In this document: positions 26,617 through 36,900 of the stretch, piece after piece
Layout: every line of letters begins with the position of its first letter
How positions within the stretch are numbered: position 1 is the first letter of the stretch
DNA from: Bosea sp. AS-1
Lineage (GTDB): Bacteria; Pseudomonadota; Alphaproteobacteria; Rhizobiales; Beijerinckiaceae
Length of the DNA: 64,000 bases
Assembly: GCF_002220095.1 (NCBI RefSeq)
Contig: NZ_CP022372.1
Coordinates: forward strand, 282,501 to 346,500
Direction of reading: 5' to 3'
Program-made: the position numbers and the translations under genes
The notes under the pieces: generated by a model
What the model saw: only the letters and a program-made list of their open reading frames with translations
Databases searched by the model: none
What the model was told of the DNA's origin: nothing

Positions 26617-27009
26617 ATGCAATCCAACTCCTCGATGCGCACTCCGCTCGGCCGCGTCCGTGGCCTGGGATCGGCCAAGTCCGGCACCGGCCATTTCTGG
26701 CTGCAGCGCGTCACCGCCGTCTCGAATCTGATCCTGACGGTGATCTTCGTCTTCATCGTGATCGCGCTGGTCGGCAAGCCGTATCCGGCCGCGGTTGCGC
26801 TGCTCTCGCATCCCTGCGTCGCCATCCTGATGCTGCTCTTCATCCTCTCGGCCTGCATCCATATGCGGCTCGGCATGCAGGTCATCATCGAGGACTATGT
26901 CCATGAGGAGGGTCCCAAGATCCTCGCCGTCATGGCCAACACCTTCTTCGCCATCGCTGTCGGCGCGGCCAGCGTCTACGCGGTGCTGAAGCTGTCTTTT
27001 GGAGGCTGA
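26617..27009 (+). CDS. sdhD: succinate dehydrogenase membrane anchor subunit
   Basis: A 130-residue hydrophobic anchor with three membrane helices (about 36-52, 62-86 and 103-124). The [20 protein letters not shown] segment contains the histidine and aspartate-tyrosine region used for heme and quinone binding in SdhD. An N-terminal [20 protein letters not shown] segment is typical of alphaproteobacterial SdhD. A GAGGAG site precedes ATG 26617. It lies between sdhC and sdhA in a tight operon. Confidence 0.93.
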   Translation: MQSNSSMRTPLGRVRGLGSAKSGTGHFWLQRVTAVSNLILTVIFVFIVIALVGKPYPAAVALLSHPCVAILMLLFILSACIHMRLGMQVIIEDYVHEEGPKILAVMANTFFAIAVGAASVYAVLKLSFGG

Positions 27010-27013
27010 TCCC

Positions 27014-28846
27014 ATGGCGATCACCAGAGCACGCCAGGTTCCGGCCTATACCGGCCAGGCCTACGCGATTACCGACCACACCTTCGACGTGGTCGTCGTC
27101 GGCGCCGGCGGTGCCGGGCTTCGCGCCACGGTCGGCTGCTCGCAGGCCGGCCTGCGCACCGCCTGCATCACCAAGGTGTTCCCGACCCGCTCGCATACCG
27201 TCGCGGCCCAGGGCGGCGTCGCCGCCTCGCTCGGCAACATGGGCAAGGACACCTGGCAGTGGCACATGTACGACACCGTGAAGGGGTCGGACTGGCTCGG
27301 CGACCAGGACGCCATCGAATATCTGGTGCGCAACGCGCCGGCTGCCGTCTACGAGCTCGAGCATTGGGGCGTGCCCTTCTCGCGCACCGAGGACGGCAAG
27401 ATCTATCAGCGTCCCTTCGGCGGCATGACCACCGAGTTCGGCGAGGGCCCGCCGGCCCAGCGCACCTGCGCCGCCGCCGACCGTACCGGCCACGCCATGT
27501 TGCACACGCTCTATGGCCAGGCGCTGCGCTACAACACCGAATTCTTCATCGAGTTCTTCGCCATCGACTTGATCATGGACGAGGAAGGCCATTGCCGCGG
27601 CGTGATCGCGCTCAAGCTCGATGACGGCACGCTGCACCGCTTCCGCGCCCAGCAGACGATCTTGGCGACGGGCGGTTATGGCCGCGCCTATTTCTCGGCG
27701 ACTTCGGCCCATACCTGCACCGGTGACGGTGGCGGCATGGTGCTGCGCGCCGGCCTGCCGCTGCAGGACATGGAGTTCGTGCAGTTCCACCCGACCGGCA
27801 TCTACGGCGCCGGCTGCCTGATCACGGAAGGCGCCCGCGGCGAGGGTGGCTACCTGACCAATTCCGAGGGCGAGCGCTTCATGGAGCGCTACGCCCCCTC
27901 CGCCAAGGATCTCGCCTCGCGCGACGTCGTCTCGCGCTCGATGACGATGGAGATTCGGGCGGGTCGTGGCGTCGGCAAGAACAAGGACCACATCTACCTG
28001 CACCTCGACCATCTCGATCCGAAGATCCTGCATGAGCGCCTGCCGGGCATCTCGGAGAGCGCGAAAATCTTCGCCGGTGTCGACGTGACGCGCGAGCCGA
28101 TCCCGGTGCTGCCGACGGTGCACTACAACATGGGCGGCATCCCGACGAACTTCCACGGCGAGGTGTTGACCAAGGTCGGCGGCGACCCGGACACGGTGGT
28201 GCCGGGCCTGATGGCGATCGGCGAGGCGGCTTGCGTCTCGGTGCACGGTGCCAACCGCCTCGGCTCGAACTCGCTGATCGACCTCGTCGTCTTCGGCCGC
28301 GCGGCCGGTCTGCGCTGCGCCGAGACGGTGGGCGCCGGCGAGAAGCAGCCTGAACTGCCGAAGGACTCGGCCGATCTCGCGCTCACCCGCCTCGACAAGT
28401 ACCGCAACGCTTCGGGTGCCACGCCGACCGCCGTGCTGCGCGACCGCATGCAGCGGACGATGCAGAACAACTGCGCCGTCTACCGCACCGGCGAGACGCT
28501 GGAAGAAGGTTCCAAGCTGATCCATGAGGTCTGGGGCGGCATCACCGATATCGGCACCAAGGACCGCTCGCTGATCTGGAACTCCGACCTCGTCGAGACG
28601 CTGGAGTTCGACAACCTGATCACCCAGGCGGTCGTCACCATGGACTCGGCGCTGAACCGTCCGGAAAGCCGCGGCGCCCATGCCCGCGAGGATTATCCGA
28701 ACCGCGACGACAAGGACTGGATGAAGCACACCCTGTCCTGGATCGACGACGAGAAGCGCACGGTCACGCTCGATGAGCGGCCGGTGCATACCTACACGAT
28801 GTCCAACGACATCGAGTACATCAAGCCCAAAGCGCGGGTGTACTGA
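27014..28846 (+). CDS. sdhA: succinate dehydrogenase flavoprotein subunit
   Basis: A 610-residue FAD subunit of complex II oxidising succinate to fumarate. Features in order: the dinucleotide-binding [12 protein letters not shown]; the covalent-flavin histidine in [39 protein letters not shown]; the active-site arginine region; [10 protein letters not shown]; and [22 protein letters not shown]-terminal [11 protein letters not shown] completes a full-length protein. ATG 27014 is 4 nt after the sdhD stop. A DUF1674/SDHAF4-like gene at 10979 could assist its flavinated intermediate. Confidence 0.97.
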   Translation: MAITRARQVPAYTGQAYAITDHTFDVVVVGAGGAGLRATVGCSQAGLRTACITKVFPTRSHTVAAQGGVAASLGNMGKDTWQWHMYDTVKGSDWLGDQDAIEYLVRNAPAAVYELEHWGVPFSRTEDGKIYQRPFGGMTTEFGEGPPAQRTCAAADRTGHAMLHTLYGQALRYNTEFFIEFFAIDLIMDEEGHCRGVIALKLDDGTLHRFRAQQTILATGGYGRAYFSATSAHTCTGDGGGMVLRAGLPLQDMEFVQFHPTGIYGAGCLITEGARGEGGYLTNSEGERFMERYAPSAKDLASRDVVSRSMTMEIRAGRGVGKNKDHIYLHLDHLDPKILHERLPGISESAKIFAGVDVTREPIPVLPTVHYNMGGIPTNFHGEVLTKVGGDPDTVVPGLMAIGEAACVSVHGANRLGSNSLIDLVVFGRAAGLRCAETVGAGEKQPELPKDSADLALTRLDKYRNASGATPTAVLRDRMQRTMQNNCAVYRTGETLEEGSKLIHEVWGGITDIGTKDRSLIWNSDLVETLEFDNLITQAVVTMDSALNRPESRGAHAREDYPNRDDKDWMKHTLSWIDDEKRTVTLDERPVHTYTMSNDIEYIKPKARVY

Positions 28847-28856
28847 GGACGATCTG

Positions 28857-29639
28857 ATGGCTGAATTCAATCTTCCGAAGAACTCTCGCCTGACCGAAGG
28901 CAAGGCCTGGCCGAAGCCGGCCGGCAAAAACGTCACCGAGTTCAAGATCTACCGCTGGAGCCCGGACGACACCGAGAATCCGCGCACCGACACCTATTAT
29001 GTCGATCGCGACGATTGCGGGCCGATGGTTCTCGATGCGCTGATCTGGATCAAGAACAAGGTCGACCCGACGCTAACCTTCCGCCGCTCCTGCCGCGAAG
29101 GCATCTGCGGCTCCTGCGCCATGAACATGGACGGCAAGAACGGGCTCGCCTGCACCACCGGCATCGACGAGTGCGGCGCCAAGGGCAAGGTCACGATCTA
29201 CCCGCTGCCGCACATGCCGGTGGTCAAGGACCTGGTGCCGGACCTGACGCGTTTCTATGCCCAGCACGCCTCGATCGAGCCCTGGCTGCAGACGACGACG
29301 CCGGCCCCCGAGAAGGAATGGCGCCAGGCCAAGGGCGACCGCGAGAAGCTCGACGGTCTCTACGAGTGCATCCTCTGCGCCTGCTGCTCGACCTCCTGCC
29401 CGAGCTACTGGTGGAATGGCGACCGCTATCTCGGCCCCGCTGCGCTGCTGCAGGCCTATCGCTGGCTGATCGACTCGCGCGACGAGGCGACCGGCGAGCG
29501 CCTCGACAATCTCGAGGATCCATTCCGGCTCTATCGCTGCCACACCATCATGAACTGCGCGAATGCCTGCCCGAAGGGCCTGAACCCGGCCAAGGCGATC
29601 GCGGAGGTGAAGAAGATGATGGTGGCGCGCCAGGTCTGA
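28857..29639 (+). CDS. sdhB: succinate dehydrogenase iron-sulfur subunit
   Basis: A 260-residue electron-transfer subunit. The [2Fe-2S] ligands lie in [16 protein letters not shown] with a further cysteine in LACTTGID. The [4Fe-4S]/[3Fe-4S] ligands lie in [16 protein letters not shown] and [21 protein letters not shown]. All expected cysteines appear present. It is the last gene of sdhCDAB, 10 nt after sdhA, and is followed by a short hairpin at 29663-29682. Confidence 0.97.
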   Translation: MAEFNLPKNSRLTEGKAWPKPAGKNVTEFKIYRWSPDDTENPRTDTYYVDRDDCGPMVLDALIWIKNKVDPTLTFRRSCREGICGSCAMNMDGKNGLACTTGIDECGAKGKVTIYPLPHMPVVKDLVPDLTRFYAQHASIEPWLQTTTPAPEKEWRQAKGDREKLDGLYECILCACCSTSCPSYWWNGDRYLGPAALLQAYRWLIDSRDEATGERLDNLEDPFRLYRCHTIMNCANACPKGLNPAKAIAEVKKMMVARQV

Positions 29640-29662
29640 GCCGGCGCGAACGCTACTGGCGC

Positions 29663-29682
29663 GGCCGTCCGACGCGACGGCC
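29663..29682 (+). terminator. hairpin after sdhB
   Basis: A 7-bp stem, GGCCGTC pairing with GACGGCC over a 6-nt loop, lies 23 nt after sdhB. No U-tract follows. A second small palindrome, CGTAC-GGAT-GTACG near 29700, lies further on in the same 147-bp convergent gap. Either could end the sdh transcript or that of the opposite DadA-like gene. Confidence 0.4.
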
Positions 29683-29786
29683 TGCGCTTCCGGTGCTCAC
29701 GTACGGATGTACGCTCCGCTCCGGTTCTCGGCCGCCGCTCCGGCTGACTCACGCCAGCGCATTCGCGCGCAGCTCAGCAATGTCTG

Positions 29787-31028
29787 TCAGGACATATACC
29801 GCCCTGGCCGGAACGGTGCCGGATCGATCGGCGGCTTTTCTCTGCAGACCATAGCGGCGATCATCTCGCCCGTGATCGGTCCGGTCGAGAAGCCGATATG
29901 TTGGTTGCCGAAGGCGAGCCAGAGGCCGGGATGGCGCGGCGCCTCTCCGATCATCGGAACCGAATCCGGCAGGGTCGGCCGCGCGCCACGCCATGTCTCT
30001 CCAATGACCTCGCCTAACGGGAAGGCTTCGCGGGCCGAGGCCGTCGCGCTGTCGATCTGGCGGTGGTTGTCGGGCGCGTCGCGGAACGACAGGTCGACGC
30101 CGCTGGTGATGCGATAGCCCTGTTCCATCGGCGCCATGTAATAGGCGCCATCGACGTCGTAGACCGGTCGCGCCAGATTGGTGCCCGGCTGCGGCTTGAG
30201 ATGGCGATGGTAGCCGCGTTCGACGTCGAGCCGGGGATCGAGGCCGAGCGGCTCGAGCAGATCGCCGCTCCAGGGCCCGAGGGCGACGACCGCGATATCG
30301 GCGTCGAAGGCGCCCTTCGTCGTGCTTGCGCGCCAGCCGGCTCCCTGGCGGGCAAGGGCGGTGACCTCGGCCCGCTCGATGCGCCCGCCACGTTCGGCAA
30401 AGAGGGCGGCATAGGCGGCGGTGACGGCGCCGGGGGAATCGACCGAGCCGACGGACGGAATCAGCAGCCCGACCGGGAAGATCGGGTTCAGGCTCGGCTC
30501 GACGGCCGAGATGCCCTGCCGGTCGAGGATCTGCGACGCGATGCCGTGGCGCTTCAGGAAGTCATGCTCGGCCTGCGCGCCTGCATGGCCGGCCTCGGTG
30601 CGCCAGAGCTTCAGCGTCCCGTTCTCGCGCAGGCGATGCGCCACGCCTGCCTCGGTCATCAGGGCGCGATGGCGGTCGACCGTGCTTGCCGTCAGGGCCT
30701 GCAACGCAGCGATCCGAGCAGCGGCCTGCGAGGGGCGGGCCTCCCAGAGGAAGCGCAGCAGCCAGCCAGGCCGGGTGAAGGCGCGGCGCCAGCTCAGGTT
30801 GAGCGCCGGGTGGCGGTTGCCAAGGTAGTCGGCGATCTTCGCATAGAGCGAGGGGTTGTTGAGCGGCACGATCGAGGAGGACGCGAGCACGCCGGCATTG
30901 CCGTAGGAGGTTTCGCGCCCCGGCTCCTTGCGGTCGATCAGCGTGACCGCGATGCCGCGCTTCTGGAGCGCAAGCGCACAGGAGACGCCGACCATGCCGG
31001 CGCCGAGAACGAGGGCTGTGCGGGTCAC
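29787..31028 (-). CDS. DadA-like FAD-dependent D-amino acid dehydrogenase
   Basis: A 413-residue DAO-family flavoprotein. The N-terminal ALVLGAGMVGVSCALALQKRG is the FAD loop; SYGNAGVLASSSIVPLNNP and the C-terminal GEAPRHPGLWLAFGNQHIGFSTGP are DadA-like. It should deaminate a D-amino acid or oxidise a secondary amine. GTG 31028 is used because it overlaps the upstream amidotransferase stop in a GTGA arrangement. The longer open frame upstream lies inside the neighbour. Coupling to the amidotransferase suggests a shared nitrogen-compound pathway. Confidence 0.87.
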   Translation of the reverse strand: MTRTALVLGAGMVGVSCALALQKRGIAVTLIDRKEPGRETSYGNAGVLASSSIVPLNNPSLYAKIADYLGNRHPALNLSWRRAFTRPGWLLRFLWEARPSQAAARIAALQALTASTVDRHRALMTEAGVAHRLRENGTLKLWRTEAGHAGAQAEHDFLKRHGIASQILDRQGISAVEPSLNPIFPVGLLIPSVGSVDSPGAVTAAYAALFAERGGRIERAEVTALARQGAGWRASTTKGAFDADIAVVALGPWSGDLLEPLGLDPRLDVERGYHRHLKPQPGTNLARPVYDVDGAYYMAPMEQGYRITSGVDLSFRDAPDNHRQIDSATASAREAFPLGEVIGETWRGARPTLPDSVPMIGEAPRHPGLWLAFGNQHIGFSTGPITGEMIAAMVCREKPPIDPAPFRPGRYMS

Positions 31029-31828
31029 GCGGGCTCCGTGGCAGTGTCTGCCGGCTGCTTCAGCCAGTGGTCGAGGAAGGCGTCGAGCCAAAGCCGGATC
31101 GCCGGGTCATGCTGGAACCAGCCGGGGACATGGGTGTGGCCGAGCTGGGCGCCGGGCATGAGCGTCCGCTCATAGCCGCGCACCGACCAGCGATACATCA
31201 TCGCGGGCGTGACTTCGGGATGGAACTGGATGCCATAGACGCGCGAGGCGGCGCGGATGGCCTGGGTCGGGAAATCGCCGCTGGTGGCGAGGCATTCGGC
31301 TCCATCAGGGCAATCGAAGCCATCGCGATGCCACTGGTAGACGGTGCCGGGCCAGACGAAGCCTGCAGAATCGGCATGGCTCCTGCCGGCGTCGGTGATC
31401 GAGAGCGGATAGTAGCCGACCTCGGCCCGGCCTTCTCCATGGGTGTAGACGCGCGCGCCCATGTGACGAGCGAGCATCTGCGCGCCGAGGCAGATGCCGA
31501 GGAAGGGCGCGTCTTCCTTCAGGCAAGTGCCGATCCAGTCGATCTCGGCCTTGATGAAATCCTCGGAATCATTGGCGCCCATCGGGCCGCCGAAGATCAC
31601 GGCGCCGGCATGGTCGCGCATCGTCCCCGGCAGCGGGTCGCCGAAGCGCGGCTTGCGGATGTCGAGTGCATGGCCGCGAGCCTGCAGCAGCCGGCCGACG
31701 CGGCCGGGGGTCGAGTGTTCCTGGTGCAATACGATCAGCACCGGCTTGGGCGGCGGCGGAGCCTGTCGCGTTGCGGCGGTCGGGCGGGGGCGTCGGGCCG
31801 GGCGGAGAGGAAAGGCGTGCTCGTTCAT
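31025..31828 (-). CDS. class I glutamine amidotransferase-like protein
   Basis: A 267-residue protein with a GATase1 fold. The nucleophile Cys113 is in APFLGICLGAQMLARHMG, the dyad His203-Glu205 is in GIQFHPEVTP, and VIFGGPMGANDSED is an early conserved segment. The first 28 residues are proline- and arginine-rich. No synthetase domain is attached, so it may act as a gamma-glutamyl hydrolase or supply ammonia in trans. ATG 31828 has no obvious ribosome-binding site. It is followed by a DadA-like oxidase with a 4-nt overlap; this pairing echoes PuuB/PuuD-type glutamylated-amine catabolism, but the amidotransferase is not PuuD-like enough to say so. Confidence 0.82.
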   Translation of the reverse strand: MNEHAFPLRPARRPRPTAATRQAPPPPKPVLIVLHQEHSTPGRVGRLLQARGHALDIRKPRFGDPLPGTMRDHAGAVIFGGPMGANDSEDFIKAEIDWIGTCLKEDAPFLGICLGAQMLARHMGARVYTHGEGRAEVGYYPLSITDAGRSHADSAGFVWPGTVYQWHRDGFDCPDGAECLATSGDFPTQAIRAASRVYGIQFHPEVTPAMMYRWSVRGYERTLMPGAQLGHTHVPGWFQHDPAIRLWLDAFLDHWLKQPADTATEPA

Positions 31829-32048
31829 CACCGACGTCGGACTCGCTTGCGCGCAGCCCGCTGCAAGAGGGCGCGTGAAGCCATGGCGGACCAGGGCAGC
31901 ATGAAGTTCCAGACGGAACGAAGCAAGCGATTTGTGGACGGAAAGCGCGCGCTCGCTTCGCAACGGAACCCGTTCAGATCCTCCTATCAGCGAAGAAAGA
32001 CCCAACCGTGGCAGACGGCCTCTCCTTGACCTCGCCACAATCGGCTGC

Positions 32049-32074
32049 GATGAGAATGAACGTTCATTCTCATC
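32049..32074. promoter_or_regulatory. 26-bp perfect palindrome, probable TetR operator
   Basis: The half-site GATGAGAATGAAC (32049-32061) is followed immediately by its exact reverse complement (32062-32074), with no spacer. It lies 12 nt before ATG 32086 of the TetR gene and in the gap that separates it from the leftward amidotransferase gene. Such a site at the head of a TetR-RND operon is the expected autoregulatory operator. In-frame ATGs at 32050 and 32056 fall inside it, so a site at the extreme 5' end of the coding region is also possible. Confidence 0.8.
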
Positions 32075-32085
32075 TTTTGCCAGCA

Positions 32086-32739
32086 ATGCCCCCGCATCTC
32101 ATCGTCGCTCCCACCGAACCTACGCTCTCCGAGCGCCATATCCGCATTCTCGACGCAGCCGAGCATGTCTTCGCGCGCGCTGGCTTTCATACCGCGACGA
32201 TGCAGGACGTGGCGGCCGAGGCCGGGATGAGCCCGGGCAATCTTTATCGCTACTTCAACTCCAAGGATGCGATCATCGCGGGCATGGCAGAGCGCGACCG
32301 CAGCACGATCGCAGCGGATTTCGCGGCGCTCTGCCCGAGCCGGGGGCCGCTGCTCGACCAGCTCGAGGAGCTGGGCCGCAAGCATCTCGTGCACCAGCCG
32401 CGCGAGAAGGCGGTGATCGCGTTGCAGATCTGGGCCGAGGCCGCGCGCAACGAGGACATGGCGCGAATGTGCGCGGGGATCGAGGAAACCTTGATCGGCG
32501 GCCTCGTCGCCGCGCTCTCGGAGGCCAAGCGGACGGGCGAGCTCCCGGCGGATCTCGACGAGCAAAGCTTTCTGCTGGCGATCTCGATGATGGCCGACGG
32601 ATTTTTTTGCCGCCGTGCCATCGAATCCAGTTTCGACGCCGACGTCGGCGCCGACGTCCTGTTCAGGAGCATGCGCGCGCTCGCCCACGCCATGCCACTC
32701 CCTGCAACGCAGATGCAATCAATGGAGACGCAATCGTGA
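32086..32739 (+). CDS. TetR-family efflux regulator
   Basis: A 217-residue regulator. The N-terminal HTH is RILDAAEHVFARAGFHTATMQD followed by VAAEAGMSPGNLYRYFNSKD, typical TetR. The C-terminal ligand domain includes VIALQIWAEAARNEDMARMC. ATG 32086 keeps the start outside the palindrome; upstream in-frame ATGs at 32050 and 32056 would add 10-12 residues. The stop overlaps the GTG of the RND adaptor gene (GTGA), so it is co-translated with the efflux genes and probably represses the whole operon. Confidence 0.9.
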   Translation: MPPHLIVAPTEPTLSERHIRILDAAEHVFARAGFHTATMQDVAAEAGMSPGNLYRYFNSKDAIIAGMAERDRSTIAADFAALCPSRGPLLDQLEELGRKHLVHQPREKAVIALQIWAEAARNEDMARMCAGIEETLIGGLVAALSEAKRTGELPADLDEQSFLLAISMMADGFFCRRAIESSFDADVGADVLFRSMRALAHAMPLPATQMQSMETQS

Positions 32740-33971
32740 CGCCCGATCCTGCCGCGCCGCGTCGTCTTGCCATTGCAGCCGAGTCCGCTCCGATGAATTT
32801 TCTCGCTCCCGTCCTGCGTGCCCTGTTTCCAGCGGTCCTGCTCCTCGCGACGGCTGCCGCGCCGGCTCTCGCCGAACCTTCCGCGGAAGCGTCTGCGGCG
32901 GGCCCGTCCGTGACCGTCACCCATGCCAAGACGACAGAGATCGTCCAGAGCGTCCTCGTCTCCGGCTCGATCATCGCGCGCGAGGAGGTGCTGGTCTCGC
33001 CGCAGGTCGACGGGCTGTCGATCGTGGCTGTGCTGGCGGAGGAGGGCGACAAGGTTACGCAAGGCCAGGTCCTGCTGCGGCTCGATCGCACGACGCTCGA
33101 CGTACAGAAGGCGCAGAACGACGCCCAGATCGCCCGCGCCGAAGCAGCGATCGCGCAGACCAATGCCCAGATCGCCGAGGCCGACGCCAATCTGGTGCAG
33201 GCCAACAATGCCTTCGACCGGACGAAGGCCCTGCGCGACAGCGGCAATGCCAGCGTCGAGACCTACGATCAGCGCGCTGCCGCCGCGCGCTCGGCCCAGG
33301 CCCGCGCCAATTCCGCGCGCCAGGCGCTCGCCATCGCCAATGCCGATCTCGTCCTGGCGAAAGCCCAGGGGCGGGATATCGACGTCAAGCTGGCGCGAAC
33401 CGAGATCAAGGCGCCGCAAGCCGGCATCGTCAGCCGTCGCACCGCCAAGCTTGGCGCAACGGCAAGTATGCTGCCGACCTCGGAGCCGCTCTACCGGATC
33501 ATCGCCGACGGCGCCGTGGAGCTTGAAGCGCAGGTCGCCGAAGTCGACATCCCGGCGTTGAAGATCGGACAGTCGGTCGCTGTCACGCCCGCCGGCGCCA
33601 AGGAGGCACTCAAGGGCACGATCCGCCTGATCGCTCCGGAGGTCGACAAGGCCTCGCGGCTCGGCCGGGTGCGCGTCGCGCTCGAGGGCAACCCGCCGGT
33701 CGCGATCGGCTCCTTTGCACGCGGGGCGATCGAGACCGGCCGCAAGCAGACGGTCACCCTGCCGCTTTCGGCCATCACCTATACGCGCAGCGGGCCGACC
33801 GTGCAGACCGTCCAGAACGGCAAGATCAAAACGCGCAAGGTGACGCTCGGCCTCACCGGCGGCGGCCGGGCCGAGATCGCAAGTGGCCTCGCTGCGGGCG
33901 AGACGGTGGTGGCGCGCGCCGGCACCTTCGTGCGCGACGGCGATCTGATCACGCCGGTCGCGACGAACTGA
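32736..33971 (+). CDS. RND efflux periplasmic adaptor (HlyD/AcrA family)
   Basis: A membrane-fusion protein of up to 411 residues linking an RND pump to an outer-membrane channel. An export signal (MNFLAPVLRALFPAVLLLATAAAPALA, about residues 20-46) precedes the lipoyl half SGSIIAREEVLVSPQVDGLS. A long alanine-rich coiled-coil hairpin (about 125-220), the second lipoyl half IKAPQAGIVSRR and C-terminal beta domains follow. GTG 32736 overlaps the tetR stop and has GGAG 8 nt upstream; ATG 32793 would start directly at the signal. No outer-membrane channel gene lies in the operon. Confidence 0.88.
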   Translation: MTPDPAAPRRLAIAAESAPMNFLAPVLRALFPAVLLLATAAAPALAEPSAEASAAGPSVTVTHAKTTEIVQSVLVSGSIIAREEVLVSPQVDGLSIVAVLAEEGDKVTQGQVLLRLDRTTLDVQKAQNDAQIARAEAAIAQTNAQIAEADANLVQANNAFDRTKALRDSGNASVETYDQRAAAARSAQARANSARQALAIANADLVLAKAQGRDIDVKLARTEIKAPQAGIVSRRTAKLGATASMLPTSEPLYRIIADGAVELEAQVAEVDIPALKIGQSVAVTPAGAKEALKGTIRLIAPEVDKASRLGRVRVALEGNPPVAIGSFARGAIETGRKQTVTLPLSAITYTRSGPTVQTVQNGKIKTRKVTLGLTGGGRAEIASGLAAGETVVARAGTFVRDGDLITPVATN

Positions 33972-33982
33972 CGGGGCGGGCG

Positions 33983-36900
33983 ATGCGCATCAACTTCTCC
34001 GCCTGGTCGATCCGAAAGCCGGTTCCCGCGATCCTGCTCTTCGTCGTGCTGTGCGTGCTTGGCCTGCTCGCCTTCTCGAAGCTGCCGGTCACGCGCTTCC
34101 CGAACATCGACATTCCGCTGATCTCGGTGACGGTGACGCAGTCCGGCGCCGCTCCAGCCGAGCTCGAAAGCCAGGTCACCAAGCGCGTCGAGGATTCGGT
34201 CGCCAATGTTCCCGGCGTCAAGCACGTCACCTCGACGCTGACCGACGGGCAGTCGCTGACGCTGATCGAGTTCCGGCTCGAAACCAATACCGACCGCGCC
34301 GTCAACGACGTCAAGGATGCCATCGCCAAGATCCGGGCGGATTTGCCGCGCACCATCGACGAGCCGGTGATCCAGCGCATCGACGTCGAGGGCCAGTCGA
34401 TCCTGACCTATGGCGCGGCCTCGGCCGGCATGACTCTCGAGCAGCTCTCCTGGCATGTCGACGATGTCGTCGCGCGCGAGTTGCAGGGGCTGAAGGGCGT
34501 CGGCCGGGTCGAGCGCTATGGCGGTGTCGATCGCGAAATCCGGATCTCGCTCGATCCGGACCGGCTGCTGGCGCTCGGCATCACCGCTGGCGAGGTCAAC
34601 CGGCAGGTGCGGGCGACCAATGTCGATCTCGCGGGCGGGCGTGGCGAGGTCGGCGGGCAGGAGCAGGCGATCCGCACGCTCGCTGGCGCCAAGACGGTCG
34701 CCGAGCTGGCCGAGACCAAGATCACGCTGACCGGCGGGCGCGAGGTGCGGCTCAAGGATCTTGGCCGCGTCGAGGATTCGAATTCCGAGCCACGTGCCTT
34801 CGGGCGGCTCAACAAGAATCCGGTTGTCACCTTCGCCGTGTTCCGCTCGAAGGGCTCGAGCGAGTTGTCGGTGAAGGAGGTCGTCCAGCAGCGCATCGAC
34901 GAGCTCAACAAGCGCTATCCGGATATCAAGATAACGCCGATCGACGATGCCGTGGCCTATACCCACGGCAACTACAAGGCGGCGATGGAGACGTTGCTGG
35001 AAGGTGCGGCGCTCGCCGTCATCGTCGTCTTCCTGTTCCTGCGCAACTGGCGTGCCACTCTGATCACCGCGATCGCCCTGCCGCTTTCGGCCATCCCTAC
35101 GTTCTGGGCGATGGAGCTGATGGGCTTCTCGCTTAATCTCGTCAGTCTGCTCGGCATCACGCTGGTGACCGGCATCCTGGTCGACGATGCCATCGTCGAG
35201 ATCGAGAACATCGTCCGGCACATGAAGATGGGCAAATCGCCTTATCGTGCCGCGATGGAGGCGGCCGACGAGATCGGGCTTGCCGTCATCGCGATCACCC
35301 TGACCATCGTCGCGATCTTCGCGCCGGTCTCCTTCATGGGCGGCATCGCCGGGCAGTATTTCCGGCAGTTCGGCCTGACTGTCGCCGTCGCGGTGCTGTT
35401 CTCGCTCCTGGTGGCGCGCCTGATCACGCCGATGATGGCCGCCTATCTGATGCGGCCGGTGAAGCATGCCGATCCCAAGGACGGCTGGATCATGAGCGGC
35501 TATGTCGGGCTGCTGAAGAGCACGCTGAAGAAGCGGCGCATCCCGTTCTTCCCGCGCTTGGACGGTTCAGGTGGATGGCGGACGCTGCCGTTCAACACGG
35601 CCTATGCGACGCTGATCGTCGGCTTCCTCTTCCTGTTCGGCTCGATCCAGGCGACGCAGCTGCTGCCGACGGGCTTCATCCCGGACGAGGATACCTCGCG
35701 CGTCGTGGCCTCGGTGGAGCTGCCGCCAGGCGCGACGCTCGACGACACCCGCGTCACCACGGACAAGCTTGTCGATGCGCTCAAGACCATTCCGGAAGTG
35801 CGCGACGTCTTCGTGCTCGGCGGCGCTTCACCCACCGGCCAGCGCGAGGTACGGCGCGCTGCCGTCTTCATCCTGCTGAAGCCGAAGGCGGAGCGCGACA
35901 TCAAGCAGAAGGAGCTCAAGGTCACCATCGCCGAGAAGCTCGCCAGCGTGCCCGACGTGCGCGCCTGGTATGTCAACGAGCGGGGCGAGCGCGAGATGGC
36001 CTTCTCGATCCTGTCGAAGGATGGCGATGCGCTGGACGAGGCCGTCGCGCGCATCGAGGCGCGGATGCGCGAGGTGCCGGGCTATCTCAACGTCGCGACC
36101 GCGGGCTCGCTGAGCCGGCCGGAGCTGCGCGTCACGCCGAAGCTGGAGGAGGCTGCCAATCTCGGCGTCACGCCCGAGGCGATCTCGGAGGCGGTACGCG
36201 TCGCGACCATCGGCGATGTCGGCGCCAACCTCGCCAAGTTCAACGCCGGCGATCGGCAGGTGCCGATCCGCGTCCAGCTCGACGAGGCGGCCCGCACCGA
36301 CATGCGCAACATCGCTGCGCTGCGCGTGACCAATGCCAGTGGCGTTTCGATCCCGCTGACCGCCGTCGCCGATGTCGGCTTCGGCGAGGGGCCGAGCTCG
36401 ATCGACCGCTACGACCGGGTCCGGCGCGCGCAGATCGGCGCCGACCTCAAGCGCGGCTTCGAACTCGGCACCGCGCAGGACAAGTTCCAGGAGATCGTCA
36501 AGGAGGTCGGCCTGCCGTCGGGGGTCTGGGTCGCTGCGACGGGCGATGCCGAGATCCAGGGCGAGGTCGTGGACGGCTTCATCACCGCGATGACCACCGG
36601 CCTGATGCTGGTGCTGACGGTGCTGATCCTGCTCTTCGGCTCGGTCTTCCAGCCGATCACCATCCTGCTCTCGCTGCCGCTCTCCTTCGGCGGCGTGGTG
36701 ATTGCTCTGCTGGCGACGCACAACGCCGTCTCGATGCCAGTCTATATCGGCCTGCTCATGCTGATGGGCATCGTCACCAAGAACGCGATCATGCTGGTCG
36801 ATTTCGCGGTGGAGGAGGTCGGCCGTGGCAAGGACCGGATGACGGCGCTGCTCGAAGCCGGCCGCAAGCGCGCGCGCCCGATCCTGATGACGACCATCGC

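Noticed and set aside
26930..28945. 671-codon open frame antisense to sdhA and neighbours.
   Set aside because: Composition typical of an antisense shadow; sdhA on the other strand is fully conserved.
31829..32085. Extended N-termini for the amidotransferase (to 32086) or the TetR gene (to 32008).
   Set aside because: The extensions cross the 26-bp palindrome and show no family similarity; shorter starts fit both proteins.
33779..35467. 562-codon open frame antisense to the RND adaptor end and permease start.
   Set aside because: No recognisable domain; His/Asp/Arg-rich shadow of a conserved gene.
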